Assembly: GCA_017474765.1 (NCBI GenBank)
Contig: JAFVGW010000027.1
Span: forward strand, 1-63,541
Direction of reading: 5' to 3'
DNA length: 63,541 bases
DNA from: Salinivirgaceae bacterium
Lineage (GTDB): Bacteria; Bacteroidota; Bacteroidia; Bacteroidales; SZUA-534
Shown piece by piece: positions 31,001 to 36,276 of this stretch. Under the pieces are notes generated by a model. It saw nothing but the letters and a program-made list of their open reading frames with translations, searched no databases and was not told the origin of the DNA. Every line of letters begins with the position of its first letter. Position 1 is the first letter of the stretch. Made by a program: the position numbers and the translations under genes.

Positions 31001-31113
31001 TTCGCATTGCGAATCACCGCCTGATAGGCGAAACTGTTTTGTGCTTCAGCGGTTGCAACAATTGCAAACATCAGGCATAACATTGCCAATACCCTACGTA
31101 CCATTGTTTTCAT
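22087..31113 (-). CDS. Giant secreted modular protein (3008 residues)
   Basis: An uninterrupted 9-kb gene. Order of parts: signal peptide (1-25, ending TAEAQ); a domain beginning SFAYQAVIRNAKGELV (to about 140), seen at the N-terminus of many Bacteroidota surface proteins; eight near-identical KAMRTGFAVAGRRAAK modules every 39-42 residues (about 180-490); about eight InlB/bacterial-repeat domains of the form YxFxxWxDGxT (about 690-1295); an FGE/FISUMP-like domain with KVKFSQGNLQY (about 1300-1590); a long right-handed beta-helix-like stretch (about 1593-2500); a SUMF1-like domain (about 2528-2760, ending NMGFRVVRN); and a C-terminal FISUMP-like lectin-fold domain ending FSVRAIRQF. No T9SS sorting domain is evident. 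It is probably an adhesin or cell-surface filament; the ligand is unknown. Confidence 0.85.
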   Translation of the reverse strand: MKTMVRRVLAMLCLMFAIVATAEAQNSFAYQAVIRNAKGELVSNQEVGMQFSLVYEGQVVYSETHKPTTNQYGNIQVNVGEGRKVSGSFATVPWSTMKVMMKIEVDPQGGTNYIDLGTIQLQPAPYAMYATEAGAVSTIQPGEPKSDGDALFEVKDKNGNVVFAVYPDGVRVFVDDADSTKAMRTGFAVAGRRAAKEGADADIFSVTADGTQVFVSEEDTAGGKAMRTGFAVSGRRAAKDLNSDLFTVSSTGTQIYINNEEDGDKAMRTGFAVAGRRAAKDDDKYLEINTDGTRVFIDDDSTENSGKAMRTGFAVAGRRAAKGDAGNKYMEISADGTQIYVGDDEKAMRTGFAVAGRRAAKGESLKLFEVNGYGTKIYIDATAGKAMRTGFAVAGRRAAKEGATNKYMVIDADGTRIYVDYEEAKAMRTGFAVAGRRAAKDDAPNTILTVDNVDGTRAYIDDIDGKAMRTGFAVSGRRAAKEGDDHAMQITDNKALLTVSKNLTLQDKGTEANLLVMTQEQTKIATEVFAFIETETNTSLIAADVGGVDVNADVVVAGDMTQTIETEENTDIEPVVMTAFNQIDTLGCDAVLEAKGYQLLKIYGSGMYYAPVQSVDADGNSYILFDAKGNISTMDKAVVAVVMTNAATPDAQVLVWPIRQTNSTNISFGLMAANSTDQYVKVVAAVNAREGVERKVEIQAENGSVEVSGNQVYGEIVSLEAKNAEGYHFAQWSDGNTINPRTTRFTGAIAFTALFYINTYNITVNPTEGGSVEGAGTYNYGYMATLKAIADEHYHFVSWNDGNTESERKIEVKADWELTPSFALDTFLVKFVNGSETLQSTYVKYGQKPVYEGKTPEKEADAENTYSFIGWSPEIAETTTVQGEQTYEAQFEAKERLNTVTITWIVDGARKETYWEAGEMPVYDKNGKLPTKAETEEFSYEFSHWDQEVVEATENAEYTAIFSEKKRTYAITFYDADGSLLKTVQVEYGTVPVYDENGNNPTKETDNYNSYVFSGWKEGELKSVTGTATYTAKYTSTPRIYTISTKVETIGSDKVGGSVSVEGDMTYGTTATLTAQPNDGYVFVYWGDNQENTESVRTVTIPDETTYTAVFAKVNKLTVKISQEGVGSVIVKDKDGKEIQLSEAEVSVATLDGSTPQPTEWYAFIVKGEKVTLEAVANDGFVFKYWNDDQSLTTATLNNVEISEDVEYTAIFEKNLTLKYELCGGSMVDPNKPTTLTGPSWQGFAFYTAEDVKREGYEFDGWYEIYNEGEYSNKVTALPEMLASSTLTLYAKWNEKIVSSYQVKSFSVAKGKTVKFSQGNLQYQGSTNTWRFAEHQYDAVDIDKLAFSCQFNYNTYLNDLTTNIGPDYAEWIDHFGWGSSGYNGVQPYTRDYSETVTVGGVTKTIHNLLHISGMTGDNAQYDWGVHNTISNGGDANWRTLTMDEWLYLVNSRENAASLRAPARVNGYAGLVLLPDDWTEAPQGITFNTTLNGTEYTAWATNEYDAQQWAKMESAGAVFLPASGMQDNYGVWQSASHNDSNGSTIYLYYWTASVDRVGYDTKGSIYTCLGSTGSTVASYYPSGGSYMPVRLVQDDPTEAHLYVDPEKSGDGLTAETALPSLAAALDEVKDGNLDWYIHVNGMLSSHVSQDVLGEISARSLTIEGSNPENDGFRATGENNAVMVIGPDNENFTVTLKNLKLTGGKNYSGDGEGALRIGKIYDDNNYVLKPTNVLLENVLITDNSVNNNTESPVGVGVYVHAGSKLTIGDGTQITGNTVGDAHVAVYNDGEIVMTGGMVGGNNGTDIFNNGSLTLNGQAVAGNVILTETGNKITLGSDFTATADTVAMIRPASYPDTDNPTVKVLECDNLTLLANVCGKFAVAPYQESQDDEPIYYLVNSNGNLEQGCAVLFMSDISSVNPISVAVLPVGSEISAPNTGVLTIPNGCEFDGWLRMEMDDATHMPTFSSIDFESYLVQATDDMILLCPEWTKTLYVDSDAEIGDGTSNNPFGSIEMAAYGGMTGMTTNYILKISGFIGQQQNLSGVVANSITLDGAPESGSDAGSLGWLQVYISTPVIVKNLTIDALTYEQDETYGDLTLGENAVITSNVGIRGGDKLTMLEGSQAACVYAEGNVVMHGGEVKGRDTNSDGVNDEYVYIADNGTFTMSGSAKPHQVKTSNKIMIDGQFTYNDNDDYITYIDYYDYELMLGQPVLERADGFEGDLPFNRFALANEGYEISDKGAVQKKENGTSDATTIWVGGENASDDYENSSQDYPFATIYKVSSFINEGNPNGSSETNYVIKVTGTIEEEGYLDIYEDKAATVRIEGTTSLVSGVPQDIINGLTIRTSEEEVTFTLKNIKITSTNVGLSVGDASDGNRPSHVILDSGVLIENCGADGGYTNGVVVVGNSTLEIKEGCVIRNNHGDQGSGMQVYNGSQLILYAGAVVDASNDVWLETGAIVTVAGLNEGTEKIATITPEEYDYAGALIGVSDGVSLSDACERFDVTRKDNNCYRIASDGILEKISCGGTSNNGGGMPEGFTKVDGGTIDRSYNVGWNDNDYEDDNMIIPSLLVCNHLVSQYEYEQLMTYYGAVKSEHSDLQPSETSEEAKKNTLAYYVSWIDAIIYCNLLSMAEHKDPVYSINDVTDPADEIWENWSVAQVEGKYYSNDISDGTGWDSDGGNFKFNFSANGYRLLTSAEFNYLLQHEHDLITNGNYNEWCNTYKYDSECRRVWYDGENDEVADGEDAKYNYTREQNMGFRVVRNAYIGSKKPGETLAVGDIVFNDGSSMPYSSTTSLSDAQKAAAVAVIFYQGTECSNDGSVRTLGVGLEQTSGVNWCSSDAYGSTNSFDAIKCVPNGSAGSYTFDESTDRDGSDNLEEIWQVLLDENNLQEVDKDEYYPAFYWAKRYSTDALLGSELTSGWYLPSGAELFYLTTKVDVVNSALEACGGTKFVSNGKYWTSSQSASNAANATLLVLMNLDNWQGLLTNTQKDGSGDSTNGGASFSVRAIRQF
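29660..30590 (-). repeat. Eight-copy coding repeat (KAMRTGFAVAGRRAAK)
   Basis: Eight tandem units of 117-126 bp inside the giant gene. Each has a core of about 45 bp nearly invariant at DNA level, encoding KAMRTGFAV(A/S)GRRAAK, followed by a diverged linker of form Y-x-x-I/V-x-x-DGT-x-I/V-Y/F-I/V-D. Conserved cores with diverged linkers suggest recombination or gene conversion between units. Confidence 0.92.
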
Positions 31114-31237
31114 CTTAAATATGGAGTTAAAAGTGTTTTTTCTGCATTTCGCGACTACAATAATTATTCATTTTATGGGACTTATTTATTTGATATACTG
31201 TTAATTAATTTTTTTGATACCATAAATCACAAACATG

Positions 31238-31245
31238 CAAAGATA
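31238..31245 (-). promoter_or_regulatory. -7 promoter box of the giant gene
   Basis: On the minus strand TATCTTTG fits TAnnTTTG. It lies 125 bp upstream of the start codon, with a T-rich stretch about 18 bp further upstream in the -33 position. Confidence 0.5.
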
Positions 31246-31390
31246 GCATTAATAGTCATAATTAAAAACACGAATTTGCCATCCGCGCCGACGATTGCGC
31301 AAAGCATGGCGTTGTTTTGCGTTTGTTTGTGAGAGTTTGGTTGCTTTGCCAAATTTTTCGTTATTTTCGTTTTCAAAACTGATTTTGGCA

Positions 31391-32026
31391 ATGGAATACA
31401 AACAATTCGTTTTCAATCCGATACAGGAAAATACCTACGTTGTTTACGACGAGACTGGCGAAGCGGTCATCATTGATGCGGGCAATTTCAACGAGCGCGA
31501 GAACGCGGCTCTGGCCGATTTTGTCAGTGGCAAAGGGCTGACTGTCAAGGCGGTGCTGTGCACACACTGCCACTGGGACCATATTTTCGGGCTCGACTGG
31601 GTGGCGCAGCAGTATCAGCCGCAAATCTACTGCCACGCCGCCGACCTGGCGTGGATTGAGAATTTCGGCCACATCTGCGAGAGTTACGGCTTCGGCGAGC
31701 GTGCAGTGGCTTATCCCACAAACTTTTACAGCAATGGCGACACCGTTGGTTTCGGCAAGTCGGAACTGAAAGTGCTGAGCACGCCTGGGCACTCGCAGGG
31801 CGGTGTGGCGCTCTACAGCAAGGCCGATAATCTGCTTTTCAGCGGCGACACGCTGTTTTTCAACAGCATAGGCCGTGCCGACCTGCCTGGCGGCGACGAG
31901 CAGCAACTCATCGAATCGATTAAAAACCAACTGCTTACCCTGCCCGACGACACCGCCGTGCTGCCTGGCCACGGTTTGCAGACGACAATCGGTTTTGAAC
32001 GCACCAACAACCCTTATCTGCAATAA
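31391..32026 (+). CDS. Metallo-beta-lactamase-fold hydrolase (glyoxalase II-like)
   Basis: A 211-residue hydrolase of the MBL superfamily, close to glyoxalase II-like thioesterases. The metal-binding motif is THCHWDH near residue 55, with further ligands in TPGHSQGGVAL, FSGDTLF and LPGHGLQT. The start at 31391 begins MEYKQFVFNPIQENTYVV, the usual family N-terminus; the frame extends 32 codons upstream without family similarity. The next gene starts 2 bp after its stop, so the two are cotranscribed. The substrate is not known. Confidence 0.9.
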   Translation: MEYKQFVFNPIQENTYVVYDETGEAVIIDAGNFNERENAALADFVSGKGLTVKAVLCTHCHWDHIFGLDWVAQQYQPQIYCHAADLAWIENFGHICESYGFGERAVAYPTNFYSNGDTVGFGKSELKVLSTPGHSQGGVALYSKADNLLFSGDTLFFNSIGRADLPGGDEQQLIESIKNQLLTLPDDTAVLPGHGLQTTIGFERTNNPYLQ

Positions 32027-32028
32027 TT

Positions 32029-35000
32029 ATGGAACAGCACCCCACCAATATCCTGACCGACAAAATGTTAGCCACCATCGGACTGATGACGGCCGAAGCG
32101 TCGCAGTTTGCCGACCGCAATTCGATGCTGCAATATGTGGCCAACACCGTGTCGGCTGGCTTCGACGCAACCGACGGTGTTTTTGTGTCGATAGTTTACA
32201 AGGGCATCAGTTACACCAACGGACTGGCGGCCGCAGCTGCAGAGCGCATATCGGTGCCCGTGGTGATTGTGGGCGAAGTGAAGGGCTCGATAAACGTGTC
32301 GTGGCCGACGGCGCGCAATGTGAGCGATGCCGCTGACAATCAGTATATTGAGTGCGTTGCCGATATTATTGCCACACAGGTGATGCGGCTCAAATATGCC
32401 GACATTAAAGTGCAGAACCGCGAGAGAATCAAAGAGTTGGACGCCATCAACTACACCACGCAGATTGTGAAGCACGGACTGCCCATCGACGAGACGCTGC
32501 AGAGCATCTGCAATATGCTGCCCCGCGCGTGGTTGCACAACGATTGGGCTGCGGCGCGCATCAAATTTCAGGACAAACAATACACGAGCCTGAATTTTAT
32601 GGTGACGCAATGGGGTATGAATGAGCAGTTTGCGACCATCGACAATAAAAAAGGAAGCATTGAGATTTACTATCTGCGCGATTTTGAGCAGAGCGGCGAG
32701 CCCGTTTTCCTGCCCGAAGAGCGCAACTTGCTTGCCAACATTGCAAGGCTCATCACGGGTTACCTTAACAGTTTCAAAGGTAGCGAGATAATTCTGCAAA
32801 AGGCCGTCATCGACGTGCAGCAGCACCGCACCGACCAACTTCGGCGCTCGCTGTCGAAAGAGCACAAGCCGCTTCAGCAGTACTTCAACCAACAAATGAT
32901 GGACAAGTACGTCTATTTGGATATGATGAAGTACAAAATCAAGCATATTCTCTTTGTATCAACACTTTACGACGCCTTCCTGCTCGAAAACGACGACACG
33001 TTTTTCGAGAAGTTTATGGGCGAAATCTACCAATACAGCCTTTTCTCGCTGCCGCGAATCACGGGCGTCTCGTCGGAAGAAGACGCGCTCGAGATTCTCG
33101 AAACCACGCCCATCGACCTTGTGATTCTAATGGTGGGAATCGACCGCGAATCGCCCATCGCCTTGAGCGCCAAAATAAAGGAAATGAACGACTCGATTCC
33201 CGTCTATCTGCTTATAAATAAGAAGGATGACGAGAAATACTTCAACAATCTGATACCCACCATCACATCGGTCGACAAAATGTTTGTGTGGACGGGCGAC
33301 ACGTCGATTATCTTCGCCATTGTCAAGTCGATAGAAGACAGCGTGAACGTGGCCAACGACACCAAGGTGGGCCTGGTGCGCGTGATTCTGCTAATTGAAG
33401 ACTCGCCGTCGTATTACTCTCGTTATCTGCAGATTCTGTACTCGATTGTGTTCGACCAAGTGCAGAAACTGCTGCCCGAAGTTGAGAAGAACGAACTGAA
33501 TAAAATCACAAAAATTCGGTCGCGGCCGAAGATTCTGCACGCGCGGAATTACGAAGAAGCCATCGCTATCTTCAACAAATACAAGGACTTTCTGCTGTGC
33601 GTGATTTCGGACGTTGAGTTCGACTGGGGCGGCAAGCCCGACAAGCAGGCGGGGCTGAAGTTTGTGAAATATATGCGCGAGCAGGTCTTCAGCGTGCCTG
33701 TGATTCTGCAATCGACTGAAGACGTGCAACTTGAGAACGCATCGGAAAACAAGATTTTCTTCATTAACAAAAACAGCGCAACCCTATTCGACGACCTGCG
33801 CCGCCACCTGATTAAGTATCTGGGCTACGGCGATTTTCTGTTCCGAACCAAGGACGGCAAGGACATTGGGGTGGCCCACTCGCTGCGTGAGTTTGAAATG
33901 CTCATCCACGACGTGCCGCAGGACTCGTTTGTGCGCCACGCCATTAAGAATCAGTACTCTATCTGGCTTATGGCGCGCGGCGAAATCCAACTGGCGCGGA
34001 CCATCAACGCTATGCGGTTGGAAGACCGAAACGACATTGAGCAGTCGCGGCAAGACGTGCTGAACGCCATCCGCGTCTATCGCGAGCAGAAAAAGAAGGG
34101 CAAGGTGCTCTCGTACGACGAGACTTCGACCGTTGACGAGCACAACATTGTGCGCTTTGCGGGCGGCACAATGGGCGGCAAGGGGCGCGGTTTGGCCTTC
34201 ATCGACGTGCTCATCTACAACCTTGATTTGGGCGACCTGGCCAAGCGCATCAACCTGCTCACGCCGACAACGGTCATCATCGGCACCGACGAGTTTGACA
34301 CGTTTATGGAACGCAACAAACTGTATGTCAAGGTTATCGACCCCGAAGTATCGTATCAGCGCCTGCGCGAATTGTTCTACTACAGCAATTTGAGCCTGGA
34401 ACTTGAGCGGCGCGTGCGCGATTTTGTGAACCACATCGACAAGCCGCTTGTGGTGCGCTCGTCGAGTACGTCGGAAGATTCTATCAATCAGCCGTTTGCG
34501 GGTGTTTTCGATACTTACATCGTGCCCAACGGCGAAAACAAGGAAAAGACCTTCCAACTGGTTTGCGACGCCATCAAACTGGTCTATGCGTCAGTCTATT
34601 CCGACCAAGCGCGGGGCTATTTCAACGCCATCAACCACAAGATTGAAGGCGAGAAAATGGCCGTTATTATTCAGGAACTTGTTGGAACGCAATTTGGTAA
34701 CTACTATTATCCGCACATCAGCGGCGTGGCGCAGTCGTACAATTTCTACCCCATTGCCGATATGAAGCCCGAAGAAGGTTACGCCGTAATTGCAATGGGA
34801 TTAGGCAGTTACGTGGTTGACGGGTGGAAGGCCTACCGATTCTCGCCGCGCTACCCGAAGGTGTCAATGTACACCACGCAGTCGCTGCTGCAGACCACGC
34901 AGACGCAGTTCTACGCGCTCGACCTGACCAACACCGACCCCGATTTTCTGGCCGACGGCGAACTGGCGGCCGTGAAAATGGTCGACATCTACGACGCCGA

Positions 35001-35826
35001 AGAGCACGGCACGCTGAAGCATCTGGCATCGGTTTACAATGCTGATAATGACACCGTTAGGCCTGGCACCGACGGCTACGGGCCGCGAGTGCTGAATTTT
35101 GCTGATATTCTGCAATATAACTACTTCCCGTTAGCCGAGACCATCGACACCATTCTGGCCACCGTCCGCGACGCATTCGGCTCGCCTGTCGAAATTGAGT
35201 ACGCCGTGAACCTGACGCCAGGCCTTGACGGCAAGCCGTCATTCTATCTACTTCAGATTAAGCCACTTGTAGGCGCAAACACCATCGAGACCGACCGCAA
35301 CATTTTTGAGCAGAAAGAGCGACTGTGGCTATACACGCAGCAGAGTCTGGGCAATGGCACGCTGACCGACATCGAAGACGTGATTTACATTGAAAACGAG
35401 AAGTTTAACAAGTTGGAAACCATTGAAATGGCCGAAGAAATCAATCGCCTGAACACTATGATGATTGAAGAAGGCCGCAAGTACATCTTGATTGGTCCTG
35501 GGCGCTGGGGCTCGAGCGACCGTTTTCTGGGCGTTCCCGTCGATTGGTCGCAGATTTCGAACGCGCGTGTGATTGTGGAAATCGGCCTGAACGACTATCC
35601 GCTCGATTTCTCGCTCGGCTCGCATTTCTTCCACAATGTCACATCGATGAACATTGGCTATTTTGCAGTGCAGAACCACTCGGCAAAGAGTTTTATCCGT
35701 TGGGAAGTGCTTGACAATCAAGAAACAATTCACGCCACAAAACATTTCCGCCATATCCGATTCAACCACCCCGTCACCGTTGTGATGGACGGTAAAGAGA
35801 AGGTGGCGGGGATTTGTGTGGATTGA
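32029..35826 (+). CDS. PEP-synthase-like protein with GAF and receiver-like domains
   Basis: A 1265-residue cytoplasmic protein. Residues about 1-270 look like tandem GAF domains. Residues about 300-600 contain two receiver-like folds: the first has DLVILMVGIDRES, the second begins RVILLIEDSPSYYSRYL and includes CVISDVEFDWGG, whose Asp could be a phosphoacceptor. From about 714 an ATP-grasp PEP/pyruvate-binding domain follows (GGTMGGKGRGLAF, VRSSSTSEDS, QPFAGVFDTY). The swivelling phosphohistidine motif (T-S-H-A) and the PEP barrel of true PEP synthases are not visible; instead the protein ends with a domain containing GPGRWGSSDRFLGVPVDW. It therefore probably binds ATP or PEP in signalling rather than acting as PEP synthase. 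The gene is directly coupled to the hydrolase gene. Confidence 0.8.
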   Translation: MEQHPTNILTDKMLATIGLMTAEASQFADRNSMLQYVANTVSAGFDATDGVFVSIVYKGISYTNGLAAAAAERISVPVVIVGEVKGSINVSWPTARNVSDAADNQYIECVADIIATQVMRLKYADIKVQNRERIKELDAINYTTQIVKHGLPIDETLQSICNMLPRAWLHNDWAAARIKFQDKQYTSLNFMVTQWGMNEQFATIDNKKGSIEIYYLRDFEQSGEPVFLPEERNLLANIARLITGYLNSFKGSEIILQKAVIDVQQHRTDQLRRSLSKEHKPLQQYFNQQMMDKYVYLDMMKYKIKHILFVSTLYDAFLLENDDTFFEKFMGEIYQYSLFSLPRITGVSSEEDALEILETTPIDLVILMVGIDRESPIALSAKIKEMNDSIPVYLLINKKDDEKYFNNLIPTITSVDKMFVWTGDTSIIFAIVKSIEDSVNVANDTKVGLVRVILLIEDSPSYYSRYLQILYSIVFDQVQKLLPEVEKNELNKITKIRSRPKILHARNYEEAIAIFNKYKDFLLCVISDVEFDWGGKPDKQAGLKFVKYMREQVFSVPVILQSTEDVQLENASENKIFFINKNSATLFDDLRRHLIKYLGYGDFLFRTKDGKDIGVAHSLREFEMLIHDVPQDSFVRHAIKNQYSIWLMARGEIQLARTINAMRLEDRNDIEQSRQDVLNAIRVYREQKKKGKVLSYDETSTVDEHNIVRFAGGTMGGKGRGLAFIDVLIYNLDLGDLAKRINLLTPTTVIIGTDEFDTFMERNKLYVKVIDPEVSYQRLRELFYYSNLSLELERRVRDFVNHIDKPLVVRSSSTSEDSINQPFAGVFDTYIVPNGENKEKTFQLVCDAIKLVYASVYSDQARGYFNAINHKIEGEKMAVIIQELVGTQFGNYYYPHISGVAQSYNFYPIADMKPEEGYAVIAMGLGSYVVDGWKAYRFSPRYPKVSMYTTQSLLQTTQTQFYALDLTNTDPDFLADGELAAVKMVDIYDAEEHGTLKHLASVYNADNDTVRPGTDGYGPRVLNFADILQYNYFPLAETIDTILATVRDAFGSPVEIEYAVNLTPGLDGKPSFYLLQIKPLVGANTIETDRNIFEQKERLWLYTQQSLGNGTLTDIEDVIYIENEKFNKLETIEMAEEINRLNTMMIEEGRKYILIGPGRWGSSDRFLGVPVDWSQISNARVIVEIGLNDYPLDFSLGSHFFHNVTSMNIGYFAVQNHSAKSFIRWEVLDNQETIHATKHFRHIRFNHPVTVVMDGKEKVAGICVD

Positions 35827-35859
35827 TTTTCGCGCAAAATCCGAGAAAAGAAGAATTTG

Positions 35860-35939
35860 CACTTCTGAAAGTGAGATATTTGTAAAATATTGCGCTTTCG
35901 GAAGTGAAAATTTATCATAAACTTGCACTTTCCGAAGTG
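35860..35939. repeat. Three palindromes at exact 33-bp period
   Basis: CACTTCTGAAAGTG (35860-35873), CGCTTTCGGAAGTG (35893-35906) and CACTTTCCGAAGTG (35926-35939) are near-palindromic 14-mers whose starts are 33 bp apart. AT-rich linkers separate them. They sit directly upstream of the ATPase gene remnant at 35952. The layout is the same as the array before the intact ATPase gene at 45455-46654, with a different core. Confidence 0.88.
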
Positions 35940-35951
35940 AAGGTTTATTAA

Positions 35952-36065
35952 AGCAAAGGCAAAAAGCAGATTCTAACAGCCGACGAGGGCTACATTGTGG
36001 CCGACAATATGGAGTACGCTGTGGAAAACAAAATTCCTATCTGGATGTTTGGATTTTTGTATTGA
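35952..36065 (+). pseudogene. 3' remnant of a DUF4143-type ATPase gene
   Basis: 37 codons and a stop read SKGKKQILTADEGYIVADN followed by MEYAVENKIPIWMFGFLY. This matches the C-terminal end of the AAA ATPase encoded at 45455-46654 (AFVVADNVEYAAGNQIPLYAFGFLY). An in-frame stop lies immediately upstream, so everything before the last 37 residues has been lost. The upstream palindrome array remains, so the deletion removed most of the gene but kept its control region. Confidence 0.85.
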
Positions 36066-36125
36066 GAGGTTGCGTGTTAAGGACTGAATCTTAACTAACA
36101 TCCGACGGTATTGGACATTATTGCA

Positions 36126-36175
36126 GTTTTTCGTCCACAAAAATCGCCCATTTTTAGTGTTTTCCACCGAAAACA
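36126..36175. repeat. Decayed palindrome array, second core type
   Basis: TGTTTTCCACCGAAAACA at 36158-36175 has the same 18-base layout as the units at 46724-46808. About 32 bp upstream, a T5-N7-A5 dyad starts near 36127. Two weaker dyads may follow near 36191 and 36220. The copies are degenerate. Otherwise 36066-36276 holds no gene. Confidence 0.5.
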
Positions 36176-36276
36176 ACCGATTGGCGGCAAAGTTGAGTTG
36201 AATATCGAACTTATTTTTGTTTGAAACGGGAAAAACCGACATTTGCAGCGTCAAAAAAAAGGTAAAAACAAAAGAT

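Noticed and set aside
32029..35826. Genuine PEP synthase (ppsA)
   Set aside because: The phosphohistidine motif and the C-terminal PEP barrel are not visible; only the ATP-grasp part is shared.
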